From the IMG/VR virus record IMGVR_UViG_3300033149_001421, positions 1 to 43,673 of that record: a DNA stretch of 43,673 bases; one strand, 5' to 3'. The notes under the pieces are model-generated. The model searched no databases. It was not told the DNA's origin and saw only the letters and a list, made by a program, of their open reading frames with translations. Shown one piece after another: positions 17,358 to 25,689 of this stretch. Position 1 is the stretch's first letter. Every line of letters begins with the position of its first letter. Position numbers and translations under genes: made by a program. The DNA comes from a virus.

Positions 17358-18005
17358 ATGTCAGGAACTAAACTAGATAAATATAAAAAGCTTTTTATAA
17401 ACCTTCTTCCTTATGGAAAGCTGTGGCAACCAAAGAGCCAACCAACATTTACAAATCTTATAGGATCTTTAGTGCAAGAGTTTTGCCGTGTTGACGATCG
17501 TGTGGAAGACATGAGGGCCACAGTAGATCCACGTACAGCGGATGAAGCTTTGGATCTTTGGGAAAACATGATGGGGATACCCGACGAATGTACTCCCACA
17601 GATCAAACACTAGTAGAAAGACAACAGCAAGTTGTGCAGAAGCTTACGAATATTGGTGGGCTTTCAAAAACATTTTACGAATTCATCGGAGCGCAGCTAG
17701 GTTTCCCAGATGTAGAAGTAAAAAACTGGGTTAACTTTACAGCAGGAAGAGCTAGGGCAGGAGATCCTTTAACAAACTACTGGGATATTCCTTTTGTTGC
17801 TGGGAGTGAGTGCGGCAACCAATTGAATAGCGTAGGGTGGCTATACTATTTCAATGTTGATATGCCAGTGACAGCCTCGGAGCATTTCGTAGCTGGATCA
17901 TTGGCGGGAGAAGTAATAAGAGATTTTAGTAATGAACTTTTGCAGTGTACATATAGACAGATAAAGCCCGCTAATGCTGGCGTGACTTTCTCATTTTTTG
18001 AATAG
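17358..18005 (+). CDS. Mu gp48-like tail protein (DUF2313)
   Basis: 215 residues. The family pattern 'LLPYGKLWQ' near the N-terminus and 'ERQQQVVQKLTNIGGLSKTFYEFIGAQLGF' in the middle identify the DUF2313/gp48 group, the last wedge protein (T4 gp53/gp7-like position) that links the baseplate to tail fibres. It is followed 10 bases later by the fibre-adjacent gene. Confidence 0.9.
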   Translation: MSGTKLDKYKKLFINLLPYGKLWQPKSQPTFTNLIGSLVQEFCRVDDRVEDMRATVDPRTADEALDLWENMMGIPDECTPTDQTLVERQQQVVQKLTNIGGLSKTFYEFIGAQLGFPDVEVKNWVNFTAGRARAGDPLTNYWDIPFVAGSECGNQLNSVGWLYYFNVDMPVTASEHFVAGSLAGEVIRDFSNELLQCTYRQIKPANAGVTFSFFE

Positions 18006-18015
18006 GAGTTTTGAG

Positions 18016-18570
18016 ATGCATAGAATAGACGCGCCGGGCGCAACGGTTGGCAACTTATTTACAGAAGGTAACCCTTCTCTTTCCATTCCAGCCACGGAGG
18101 TTTCTGCGGATTGGCTAAACGATACCCAGGAAGAGATCGTAAATGTTATCGAAGGTCAGGGTATAACTTTAATTAAGGGGGTACAAACCCAGTTAAACGA
18201 AGCTCTATTTAACATGATAGGGGCAGGCGGCCAAAGCTTTAAGCTAGATCCTCTTGCGAATAACACTGCGGATCAGGTTATCACTGATCTAAATTTCGAT
18301 AAGGTAGTGACTAAAGCGGCTATGATTTTTTACGAAGTACATAGACAAACGGCCACACAAGATGTGCAGGAGATGGGTACGCTATTTGTATCTCACGATA
18401 CTAAAGACGATGTGTGGCGAGTAGAAAAAGGTATCTTTGGTTTGGACAACTCAGGCACTTCGTTTAACATTACAGCAGCAGGACAGATTAGAGCTACAAC
18501 TACAGACCTTACAGGTGCAAGTTATGCAGCGCAGTTTAGAGCAACCGGCGTTATAAGAATGGCGCTATAA
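18016..18570 (+). CDS. tail fibre or fibre-attachment protein
   Basis: About 184 residues. The N-terminus HRIDAPGATVGNLFTEGNPS and the 'ADWLNDTQEEIVNVIE' segment recur in tail fibre proteins of many Mu-like and related phages, at the domain that anchors the fibre to the baseplate. The C-terminal half is beta-rich and short, so this is smaller than a complete fibre and may be a fibre base to which later proteins attach. ATG 18016 was preferred over TTG 17998 because AGGAG at 18004-18008 is 7 bases upstream. Confidence 0.65.
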   Translation: MHRIDAPGATVGNLFTEGNPSLSIPATEVSADWLNDTQEEIVNVIEGQGITLIKGVQTQLNEALFNMIGAGGQSFKLDPLANNTADQVITDLNFDKVVTKAAMIFYEVHRQTATQDVQEMGTLFVSHDTKDDVWRVEKGIFGLDNSGTSFNITAAGQIRATTTDLTGASYAAQFRATGVIRMAL

Positions 18571-18613
18571 TATTTAATGTGAATAATAAATTTATATATG
18601 AAAGGTTTTTAAG

Positions 18614-20650
18614 ATGAATAAAGTAGTTAAATGGGGATGGCTTGCAATAGCCATGGTTTTATTAGTTGCCGCAGGTGTTGGCGGTAATATTTTTGAGATC
18701 GGCGACGGTACTAGTACAGATAAAGATATTGAATTTAAGTTAGGGCTAGGGGGTAGCAATCCTAGAATTAGAGCTACCACTGCGGGGCTTAACTTTACAA
18801 ATGACGGCACTAATTTTCTTCCTTTTGGATCAGGAACAGGCGGCGGCACAGGTGGCGAAAATGTTGTAAAAAATCCAGGCTTTGAAATCGGTGAAACGAA
18901 TTGGAACAATACAGGTACGGGTGCTTTCGCCACTACCGTTGTAGCAGCCAATGTAGGTTTTGGGGATGCATCAGGTGACTGGGATGCGAGTGCAGCCGCA
19001 GATAAGCTTACAAGTGATGTGCAGATAACTCCTAACGGCATTGCAGGCTCTCTGTGTATTGCAGAAATGTTTTATAAGGGTGGCGGCACTTCAGATATTA
19101 CAATGCGAGTTATTGATGGCAGTGATGTTTTGATACCTGGCTTTACTGAAGTTGTAGTAACAGATGCGGCCACTTCCTTTAAACGTATCTTCTCCGAGTT
19201 TATATGTCCTGCTGAAGGTACTTCTATGAAGTTCCAGCTAGAAGCGGCAGGAGATGCGCCAAACCTCTACATAGACAATGTGCATGTGGGTACAAAAGGA
19301 ATTACTCGCGGCGCTGTTATAACAGAGTGGGAGGATTTTACTCCTGTATTTTCTACGGATACAACTTGGACAATCAATAGAGCCAAGCTATCCCAAAGTG
19401 GTTCTAACATGCTTGTAGATATTGCAATGGTTGCTAATGTTTCTGGCGGCGGCGCTGAAAATATTTATTTAGCTATTCCAAAGTCTACAACGGTCTTGGA
19501 TACTACTACAGATATGCAGATCGGCGAAGGCCACTTGCGACCTAACGCCGGGGGAGATGCCCATGATATTTCTGTTATTTACGACGGCACTGGTTGGCTA
19601 ATGAGGACAGCCCCCCTTTATAGTGGTTCTAATAGAATTACCGATAACACAATTGTAAGCGGTGATAACATAACGCTCCAGTTAAGAATCCCCATAGCGG
19701 AGTGGGTTGGCCAAGGCACAGTCAACATGCTTAATAATAGTGTTATCGGTAGCAGTGATAAGATGTCAGTCTTTGGATTGACAGCAGTAGCCTCTACAGT
19801 ATCAGGTGTTGTTAAAGAGATAACAACTTGGGATACGGCTAACCTTTCTTTAACGGGTGGCGGCTCTTTCGATGGTACAACTTATACGAATGCTTCTGCT
19901 GGTAACTATACTATTAGAGCTTCTATGCGCTGGGGCAATGCCATAACCGCTACAGATGCAGTTATTTATATTTATAAAAATGGAGTAGGAATAAAAAGAT
20001 CGCATTACGACTTTGCTGCCACAGGTGGCCCTTCGATGTCTGCGGACTTTGATACAGATTTAGTAGAAGGTGATTTGATAACTATATGGGTATCCCAAAA
20101 CAGTGGCGGTGGTGAAGATACTAGAGTAGCAGATGAAGAACTAACTTTTTCAGTAAAAAGAAATTCAGAAATTTCTTCTGAATCTCCTTTAGGTTTCGGT
20201 TTGGCGGATGCGGAAAATGCTGGACTAATTTCTAATCAAACTGAAAACGGAAGGGTGTTTGTTACTCTTGCGGACGGGGGAGCTGCCGCTAATTGCTCGC
20301 CTTCAGATACTACAGCGGAGTTTTGCTCTGTAGCAGGTAATACTTTCGGTAGGGGTGATGCCTATCCTTATAAAACAACTAGCGGTCAATGGAGATTGAA
20401 GTTTAATATTACAATAGAGTTAGCATCAGCGGCAGCGGTTACAAACTTTGAAATAAGTGGTGTAACTTTTGATTTTTCTCAAAGCATCTCCATACTATGT
20501 GCCAACGATTTAGATGGCGGCAGTAATGTAGCAGGTCACGCTTTTGTTAACAGAACTGGCAATTTAATAAAAACTACGTGCAGTACTTCAAGGGATGCTA
20601 AAATGCTATCCGGGGATGTTGCTCTAACCTCTAAACCTTTATGGCTATAA
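18614..20650 (+). CDS. large fibre-like/adhesin protein with N-terminal membrane segment
   Basis: 678 residues, mainly beta-sheet with G, S and T. Residues 1-25 are a basic start followed by WLAIAMVLLVAAGVGG, a signal peptide or membrane anchor. Next comes 'FEIGDGTSTDKDIEFKLGLGG', a motif of the kind seen in fibre and surface proteins, a glycine-rich linker, and a domain starting NVVKNPGFEIG that resembles carbohydrate-binding modules (VKNPGFE...WN...). The C-terminal third has paired cysteines (ANCSPSD, EFCSVAG). Position just after the baseplate genes suggests a receptor-binding role; the signal segment is unexpected for a virion protein. Confidence 0.6.
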   Translation: MNKVVKWGWLAIAMVLLVAAGVGGNIFEIGDGTSTDKDIEFKLGLGGSNPRIRATTAGLNFTNDGTNFLPFGSGTGGGTGGENVVKNPGFEIGETNWNNTGTGAFATTVVAANVGFGDASGDWDASAAADKLTSDVQITPNGIAGSLCIAEMFYKGGGTSDITMRVIDGSDVLIPGFTEVVVTDAATSFKRIFSEFICPAEGTSMKFQLEAAGDAPNLYIDNVHVGTKGITRGAVITEWEDFTPVFSTDTTWTINRAKLSQSGSNMLVDIAMVANVSGGGAENIYLAIPKSTTVLDTTTDMQIGEGHLRPNAGGDAHDISVIYDGTGWLMRTAPLYSGSNRITDNTIVSGDNITLQLRIPIAEWVGQGTVNMLNNSVIGSSDKMSVFGLTAVASTVSGVVKEITTWDTANLSLTGGGSFDGTTYTNASAGNYTIRASMRWGNAITATDAVIYIYKNGVGIKRSHYDFAATGGPSMSADFDTDLVEGDLITIWVSQNSGGGEDTRVADEELTFSVKRNSEISSESPLGFGLADAENAGLISNQTENGRVFVTLADGGAAANCSPSDTTAEFCSVAGNTFGRGDAYPYKTTSGQWRLKFNITIELASAAAVTNFEISGVTFDFSQSISILCANDLDGGSNVAGHAFVNRTGNLIKTTCSTSRDAKMLSGDVALTSKPLWL

Positions 20651-20651
20651 T

Positions 20652-21578
20652 ATGAAAAAATATCTACTACTCTGCATCTTAATATCTTGTGGCCAAGTTG
20701 AAAAAGCGGAGCCACAGGACGCCACTTTGGACGATGTAAGATTTACTTTAAATGAATTAAAAGAAGAAGCCATAAACTATACTAACCAAGATACTGGTTG
20801 GCTTGCTAACGGTTGCGATGGGATGTTGTGGAATGGAAAATATGCGGCTGCCGCTGATCGTGGAGATATACGCGCTTCTGAATCTGATATTAGTGGGCGC
20901 TTTTCTCGTACACCTCTTAAAAAATGTTGGGATAAAAAAGACAACGGAGCCAAGTCTACGTGGTCTAGAGATATGGCTTTGGGTTTTATTTACTGGGCAT
21001 ATCGCACTAACAATTTATCTGTGCTACAAGATCATGCGGATTACGGCGTAGCTAATCAGTGGAAAATGGGAGATCCTTTAGGAGATTTCAGAGTAGTTTA
21101 CACGCCACAGATGATAGGGCTTTTATACAAAGCTATTTATGCTTTAGGGGGTAAAGCCAACCATAACCGCTTATGGCCAACATCATGGACTAGCGGTTTG
21201 GTTGACTATGAATCCCACTTACAAGTATTGAATATCGCACTTCAGGGGGAGATAGCTGAGAGGTTGAAAGAAGCCGACGCTATGCCGCGCCAACCTCTAA
21301 CTATGGAAACTCGTACTACCTTAACAGCGGGCGAGCTGTCATTAAGTGTATCGGATACGATGTTTAAAAGATTAGAAGAACATGTAATAAGAGAACCTAA
21401 CAATGCATTTTTTCAGGCTATTTATTCTAAGTATACTGGCAACTATACCGATGCTATTAATCTATGTACAAGTAAAAGTGTGGGTAGCTATGTTAGGTGC
21501 GATGACAACATTAGTTGTGTCTTATCTGAATTAATTTTTTCTTGTGATTTTATTCTAAAACAATATGAGGGGATTTAA
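20652..21578 (+). CDS. exported lipoprotein of unknown function
   Basis: 308 residues, starting one base after the previous stop. The first 13 residues form a lipoprotein signal (MKKYLLLCILISC, lipobox LISC, acyl-cysteine 13). The mature protein is mostly helical and soluble, with conserved-looking aromatic/acidic stretches such as NQDTGWLANGCDGMLWNGKY, STWSRDMALGFIYWAYR and YTPQMIGLLYKAIYALGG. The arrangement of repeated helix pairs with W, D and R hints at an alpha/alpha-barrel fold such as some glycosidases have, but no catalytic motif can be named. It lies between a fibre-like gene and the holin-like gene. Confidence 0.6.
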   Translation: MKKYLLLCILISCGQVEKAEPQDATLDDVRFTLNELKEEAINYTNQDTGWLANGCDGMLWNGKYAAAADRGDIRASESDISGRFSRTPLKKCWDKKDNGAKSTWSRDMALGFIYWAYRTNNLSVLQDHADYGVANQWKMGDPLGDFRVVYTPQMIGLLYKAIYALGGKANHNRLWPTSWTSGLVDYESHLQVLNIALQGEIAERLKEADAMPRQPLTMETRTTLTAGELSLSVSDTMFKRLEEHVIREPNNAFFQAIYSKYTGNYTDAINLCTSKSVGSYVRCDDNISCVLSELIFSCDFILKQYEGI

Positions 21579-21580
21579 AA

Positions 21581-21775
21581 ATGAATGAAGTAAAAACAAA
21601 TGAAGTAAAAAAGCCATGGCAATCAAAGACTCTTTGGGTAAATACCATTTTAGCTATAGCGGGTTTTTTCCCTGTAGTAAAAGAAGCTTTAACACCGGAA
21701 GCGGTTAGCATGATCTTTATGCTAGTAAATACTGTTCTAAGATTTACAACTAAAAGCGGCATCTCTATAAAATAA
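21581..21775 (+). CDS. holin-like small membrane protein
   Basis: 64 residues with a basic, polar N-terminus (15 residues), one hydrophobic stretch LWVNTILAIAGFFPVV, a short turn, and a second hydrophobic stretch SMIFMLVNTVLRF. The pattern W-x-S-K-T-x-W-V-N near the start is seen in phage-encoded holin-like proteins. A holin sets lysis timing by permeabilising the inner membrane. Its place directly before other lysis genes supports the call; no functional proof is visible. Confidence 0.6.
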   Translation: MNEVKTNEVKKPWQSKTLWVNTILAIAGFFPVVKEALTPEAVSMIFMLVNTVLRFTTKSGISIK

Positions 21776-21785
21776 AGGTGGCCAT

Positions 21786-22097
21786 ATGGATTCAGAAACG
21801 TCATCGCTTATAAAAACCGCCATTACCATTATTACTTTTATTATTGGTTTGGCGGTTTCTGTTTGGCGAATAACTAATGCCAGTAACAAAAATAAAGAAG
21901 AGTTGAAAACTTTAATACACGGCATAGATAAAAGAATGGTAGCCATAGAAGTTGAAACAAAACATACTAGGGAAGATCATGATCGGGTTGTGAAAGTAGA
22001 GAGTCGTGTGGATGGCCACGACGATGACTTGGCTAGGCAGTGGGGGAGGATCAGAACCGCAGAAAAAGAAGAACAGAAAGAAGTGAGATCGACATGA
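21786..22097 (+). CDS. membrane-anchored coiled-coil protein (i-spanin or holin-associated candidate)
   Basis: 103 residues: one N-terminal transmembrane helix (TAITIITFIIGLAVSVW, about residues 11-27) and then a long charged helix predicted to be periplasmic coiled coil. That is the architecture of inner-membrane spanins (Rz), and also of holin-associated XhlA-like proteins in reversed order. The stop codon overlaps the next ATG. Which of the two roles applies cannot be decided from sequence. Confidence 0.5.
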   Translation: MDSETSSLIKTAITIITFIIGLAVSVWRITNASNKNKEELKTLIHGIDKRMVAIEVETKHTREDHDRVVKVESRVDGHDDDLARQWGRIRTAEKEEQKEVRST

Positions 22098-22345
22098 TAG
22101 CGTATTTACAAATAGCACTACAAAACATTAAAATAATAATGGCCGCTCTTAAAGTGGCTAAAGAGTTTATTGAATATTTAAACTCAACAGAAAGAAGCCA
22201 CATAGATAAAGCTGAAGCTGGTAAAATTTTTGCTACCAGTATTGCAACAGCACGAAAGAAAGGAAACACAGATGAAATTGAGCGTATTTTTGGCCAGCCT
22301 GCTAATAGTAGCGTTAACGAGCTGCAAGACAAAAAAGATTTATAA
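22094..22345 (+). CDS. small helical protein overlapping a lipoprotein gene
   Basis: 83 residues from ATG 22094, which overlaps the previous stop as ATGA. The N-terminal 30 residues are hydrophobic or amphipathic (IALQNIKIIMAALKVA), the rest is charged. The last 74 bases overlap, in another frame, the start of a lipoprotein gene, an Rz/Rz1-like layout. It could therefore be the inner-membrane spanin partner or a holin/antiholin. No family was recognised. Confidence 0.5.
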   Translation: MIAYLQIALQNIKIIMAALKVAKEFIEYLNSTERSHIDKAEAGKIFATSIATARKKGNTDEIERIFGQPANSSVNELQDKKDL

Positions 22346-22511
22346 TCCAGAGTTCTTTTTAACTAATCCAGTTAAAGGAGAAATTTACCGCAAAGATAAA
22401 AAAGTAAGTTGTATGGATATGGAGTTTAAAAACTATATCTGCATGACTGATAGCCAACTTAAAAGATTGCATAACCAATGCGTAGAAGCTAACAAAAACT
22501 TTTGGGAGTAA
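22272..22511 (+). CDS. lipoprotein, possible outer-membrane spanin (Rz1-like)
   Basis: 79 residues from ATG 22272, preceded by AGGAAA. It starts inside the preceding gene in a different reading frame. Residues 1-18 are a lipoprotein signal ending in LTSC. The mature part is 62 residues and has three more cysteines in a 'SCMDMEFKNYICM' and 'HNQC' pattern. Size, lipid anchor, nested start and lysis context fit an o-spanin, but unlike classic Rz1 it is not proline-rich. Confidence 0.55.
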   Translation: MKLSVFLASLLIVALTSCKTKKIYNPEFFLTNPVKGEIYRKDKKVSCMDMEFKNYICMTDSQLKRLHNQCVEANKNFWE

Positions 22512-22513
22512 AT

Positions 22514-22903
22514 ATGTATAAGTTTAGTAAACGAAGTGAAGGCAATTTGAAACACCTTGATACAAGGTTAGAAAAAATATGCCGCGAAGCTATAAAGCTT
22601 ATGAATTTTTCTGTAATAGAAGGGTATAGGAATGAAGAAAGGCAAAACCATTTACATGATATCGGTTTTTCAAAACTTAAATACCCGCATTCTAAACACA
22701 ACAGCATGCCTTCACGCGCTGTTGACATCGTACCCTTCCCTGTAGATTGGAATGATCGGGAACGCTTCCAACACTTAGCGGGGATAATGTTCGGCATTGC
22801 TCACGGTATGGGTGTTAAACTACGTTTCGGGGGAGATTGGGACGGAGACAAATCCTTTACAGATCAGACCTTCCACGATCTAGCTCATTTCGAATTAATC
22901 TAA
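22514..22903 (+). CDS. endolysin, peptidase M15 family (VanY/L-Ala-D-Glu peptidase type)
   Basis: 129 residues, the usual size of single-domain M15 phage endolysins. It cuts the peptide stems of peptidoglycan. The zinc-binding residues fit the family: H62 and D71 in SKHNSMPSRAVDIVPFP, and H125 with E127 in HDLAHFELI; 'EGYRNEERQ' and 'LRFGGDWDGD' are also family-typical. ATG 22514 was chosen over TTG 22502 because GGGAG is 5 bases upstream. It follows the spanin-like gene by two bases. No signal peptide, so it needs a holin. Confidence 0.9.
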   Translation: MYKFSKRSEGNLKHLDTRLEKICREAIKLMNFSVIEGYRNEERQNHLHDIGFSKLKYPHSKHNSMPSRAVDIVPFPVDWNDRERFQHLAGIMFGIAHGMGVKLRFGGDWDGDKSFTDQTFHDLAHFELI

Positions 22904-22946
22904 TAATATAAATAACTTACACCTTTTATCGTCCTCCGCCATATAA

Positions 22947-22965
22947 AATGCTATCATATAGCATT
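22947..22965 (+). promoter_or_regulatory. hairpin/palindrome upstream of second appendage block
   Basis: AATGCTAT (22947-22954) pairs with ATAGCATT (22958-22965) around CAT, an 8-bp perfect inverted repeat in the 83-base gap between the endolysin and the next gene. It overlaps TATAAA-like -10 sequence at 22943-22948. It may be an operator or a transcription pause; there is no T-run directly after it. Confidence 0.4.
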
Positions 22966-22986
22966 CACACATAGCGGGGGTATAGG

Positions 22987-23328
22987 GTGGCCACAGGAAG
23001 ACCTTTATCTAAATGGAAGACGGTAAGGGGCGTGGTTCCTGCGGGCGCTACAGTGGACTTTGATCCACTTGTATTCGATGATATTGCTGGAGTCGACTAC
23101 CAGATATCCCTTTTTAATAAAACTGAAAACAAATTTTTAAGCTTTACCTTAGATGGCAAAAGAGAAAACGCGGATATTTGTTCTAGTGTTTCCAAGCTCA
23201 TAGGAGATTCTATATCCAGAACAGTAAACCTTCTGAAGATTGGAACCGAAGTAAAGCTACGCATTTCAAATGGGGAATCTTTCCCACTCACTCTTAAAGG
23301 CATAAGAAACGAAAGGAAGACTATATGA
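22987..23328 (+). CDS. unidentified beta-rich protein, probably virion-associated
   Basis: 113 residues from GTG 22987 with GCGGGGG 6 bases upstream. No family recognised. It has alternating beta strands (VDYQISLFNKTENKFLSF, TEVKLRISNGESFPLTLKG) and no signal peptide. It begins a new transcription block of fibre-like genes, and its stop overlaps the next ATG, so it probably acts with the fibre-like protein downstream. Confidence 0.6.
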   Translation: MATGRPLSKWKTVRGVVPAGATVDFDPLVFDDIAGVDYQISLFNKTENKFLSFTLDGKRENADICSSVSKLIGDSISRTVNLLKIGTEVKLRISNGESFPLTLKGIRNERKTI

Positions 23329-24380
23329 CAATAACAAATAGAGGACTAATACAAGAGGGCTACATAGGTACGATACCGGCCAATGGTAACCCCGGAGCAG
23401 ATGCAGAAGTCCGTTTAGGTCTTCAAGGCACAGCTCTGCCAGGTGGCGACGCAGGCGAGCAAGATGCAGCCGGTATCAGTTCCATGTACCATAAAACTGA
23501 TGACGGTAAGATTTTTAAAAAGGTAGCGGATGCGGGATCAACTGCTGACTGGGAGGAGATAAGTGCAGTATCTATTACAAGATGGCGTACAGAAACAGTA
23601 CGTGCTTCCACTAATGATACTTTATCCGCAGGAGCCACAGATCCTACCTCATGGTCAGATAACGATGGCGGTCTAGATGACACTGCTTTCGCTATTGGTG
23701 AGCATGTGTATGCAGACTACGATGGCACTCCGGCTCTTTTTAAAATCACAGCTATCTCAACGCCAAACATTACTCTTGCAGCAGCAGACACCGCTATTGC
23801 AGCGGGAGATGTTTTTGTAATTGATAACAACCTTCCAGATCCAGTGTCAGCAGAAAACGAAGCTATTGTACTTTTCAATGGTAGCTCTTCTAAGAAATTA
23901 GGAGATGTGGATTGGCAGGCTCTTGTTACTCTTTCAGGTGTAGCTGAAGGATCTACAAACTTTGGCACATGGACTGCGCCAGTAACTCTTTTATTCTCTG
24001 CTACAGCCACAGCTAAAGCTCTTTACCAGCGTATTGGTGACTTGCTTATGCAGATCCGTGGAACGGAAACTGCGGTAGTTGCAGCAACGGCTACGACTAT
24101 AGATGAAGTTCCTATGGCAACAGTTAAAATGGTTAAGTGGCTTGTGAAATTTCACGAGACAGCAACACCGGCCAATGTAAGGTCTTTCGAAATTACAGCT
24201 ATCAATGATGGTACTAATATCGACTACAAAAACCCTACTAATAACTTAAAGCTAGGATCTAATATCGCTTATGCTGTAGCGGTAGATGATAGTGCAGGAA
24301 GTATGCGCCTTCGTTTAACTCCTACGCCAGCGGTGACCGCAACTGTTAGAAGGATAGAAGTAGTAAAAACTCTTTTATAA
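23325..24380 (+). CDS. fibre-like or appendage protein
   Basis: 351 residues, rich in A, T, G and D, beta-structured, without signal peptide. The N-terminus 'YIGTIPANGNPGADAEVRLG' and the segment 'SSMYHKTDDGKIFKKVADAGSTADWEE' match the style of phage virion proteins that carry short receptor-binding modules; a similar K-x-x-x-x-T-D-W element occurs in the next gene. The C-terminal domain may bind a partner or receptor. Specific function unknown. Confidence 0.6.
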   Translation: MTITNRGLIQEGYIGTIPANGNPGADAEVRLGLQGTALPGGDAGEQDAAGISSMYHKTDDGKIFKKVADAGSTADWEEISAVSITRWRTETVRASTNDTLSAGATDPTSWSDNDGGLDDTAFAIGEHVYADYDGTPALFKITAISTPNITLAAADTAIAAGDVFVIDNNLPDPVSAENEAIVLFNGSSSKKLGDVDWQALVTLSGVAEGSTNFGTWTAPVTLLFSATATAKALYQRIGDLLMQIRGTETAVVAATATTIDEVPMATVKMVKWLVKFHETATPANVRSFEITAINDGTNIDYKNPTNNLKLGSNIAYAVAVDDSAGSMRLRLTPTPAVTATVRRIEVVKTLL

Positions 24381-24394
24381 AATAAAGGCTTAAA

Positions 24395-25042
24395 ATGAGA
24401 TCTTTGTTTGGAATGCTATTAGTGGTGGCCGCGATGTTGGCCGCCACTTCTTACTCTCAAATAGATACTACGAAATCATTTAACACCACTGATGGCGTTA
24501 TGATTTCTAACACTACAAATGGCGATCTTATATGGCTAGGTGGCGGAGAAATAGATCCAACTATTCTACCAGGCATTGCTGCTCCTCTAGGATCTTCCTA
24601 CACTAGAACAAATAATAACAGATACCAAAAGACCGGGCCACTAGCCACCGATTGGACGCTTGAAGGGCTGGGATCTGCGGTAGTAACACAGACCGCAGAC
24701 TTTGGTACAAGCGGGAACGCTTCCGCTAATTCGTATTTAGATAGAGCGGGTGGCGTGTCTTCTAATATTTCTGGTATACCCATCATGGTTAGCGCTGGTA
24801 AAATTAAATCAATATCATGCGGAAGTGAAAACATAGAAACTTATAGCGTGGAAGTGTACGAGCATGAAGGGGATTTTATAAATCCAGTACTACTCTACAC
24901 TCTATCTGTAGTGGCTAGTAGAAGTGGCAGTGTACATGGCCTAGATGTATCAGTAACACAGGATAGCCAACTAGCTACAAAAGTATTAAATAGCGTTAAG
25001 AATATAGGGTGTACTATAGGACTGAAAGGCTTAAGCTTATGA
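24395..25042 (+). CDS. secreted fibre-like protein with signal peptide
   Basis: 215 residues. Residues 1-21 form a Sec signal peptide with hydrophobic core GMLLVVAAMLAATSYS. The mature N-terminus is followed by 'IAAPLGSSYTRTNNNRYQKTG' and 'ATDWTLEG', a motif type found in phage virion proteins. It has two cysteines near the C-terminus. Its location among fibre genes and the signal peptide are in conflict if it were a simple virion part. The stop codon overlaps the next ATG. Confidence 0.6.
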   Translation: MRSLFGMLLVVAAMLAATSYSQIDTTKSFNTTDGVMISNTTNGDLIWLGGGEIDPTILPGIAAPLGSSYTRTNNNRYQKTGPLATDWTLEGLGSAVVTQTADFGTSGNASANSYLDRAGGVSSNISGIPIMVSAGKIKSISCGSENIETYSVEVYEHEGDFINPVLLYTLSVVASRSGSVHGLDVSVTQDSQLATKVLNSVKNIGCTIGLKGLSL

Positions 25043-25689
25043 GTAAAATTTTTATAAACTCAAATAATGCTGCGGAACCTATAGCAGATATGGGTGTTGA
25101 GATCCCAGCGAATGGCCAACTTATAATTGATCCCTCCCAGTACGCTAAACTTGTCAGTAGCGATGACGCCATTCTCGCTTTATCTTTATCTCACATAACA
25201 TATAGCGACGGCACGAATGCCTTAAGCATTTCTGATGCGGTGAATCATATAAAAGGTTTTTTCCCTACTGAAATAAAAACTTCAAGTGTTCCAGCCCTAT
25301 CCGATCCTGGTATGTATCATTTTCGTGGTACTCGTATTGTAAATGGAACCATACTGGCTAATGAGTCTGTTAAAGTTTTTGAATATATCATGGCAGAAAC
25401 TTTAAGTATTACTGGCGTAATAATAAAAGGTTTCAATACTCACGCTTTCGACTGGGTTACACTGGCTGTAGTAATACCTGTAGGCCATCCCCATAACCCA
25501 GGAACAGAAGAAATTATAGCAGAAACTTTCGCGCCATCGTGGGGCGTTTCTAATGATCTTCAAATTTTAGATATCTACAAAGCCACTGTGTACGTAGGCT
25601 TTAAGATTCGTATTACTTACAACACACAAGCGACTAATGATGTGGACTTTTGGATAAATGCTTTTTTGCATAAGGTAGTGACGCCATGA
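25039..25689 (+). CDS. appendage protein of unknown function
   Basis: 216 residues from ATG 25039 (ATGA overlap with the previous gene; an upstream in-frame start at 25009 has no better site). It is beta-rich, with 'VEIPANGQLIIDPSQYAKLVSS' and 'YSDGTNALSISDAVNHIKG' near the N-terminus, a pattern I have seen in phage structural proteins, and a compact C-terminal domain that could be lectin-like. Overlaps the next gene by 4 bases. Confidence 0.55.
   Translation: MSKIFINSNNAAEPIADMGVEIPANGQLIIDPSQYAKLVSSDDAILALSLSHITYSDGTNALSISDAVNHIKGFFPTEIKTSSVPALSDPGMYHFRGTRIVNGTILANESVKVFEYIMAETLSITGVIIKGFNTHAFDWVTLAVVIPVGHPHNPGTEEIIAETFAPSWGVSNDLQILDIYKATVYVGFKIRITYNTQATNDVDFWINAFLHKVVTP

Noticed and set aside
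20803-21051. 82-codon ORF on the plus strand inside the lipoprotein gene
   Set aside because: Out-of-frame within a well supported gene and without its own ribosome site; its membrane-like segment is a reading-frame artefact.
21786-22097. Firm Rz assignment
   Set aside because: The architecture fits, but XhlA-like or holin-associated roles cannot be excluded, so no gene symbol is given.
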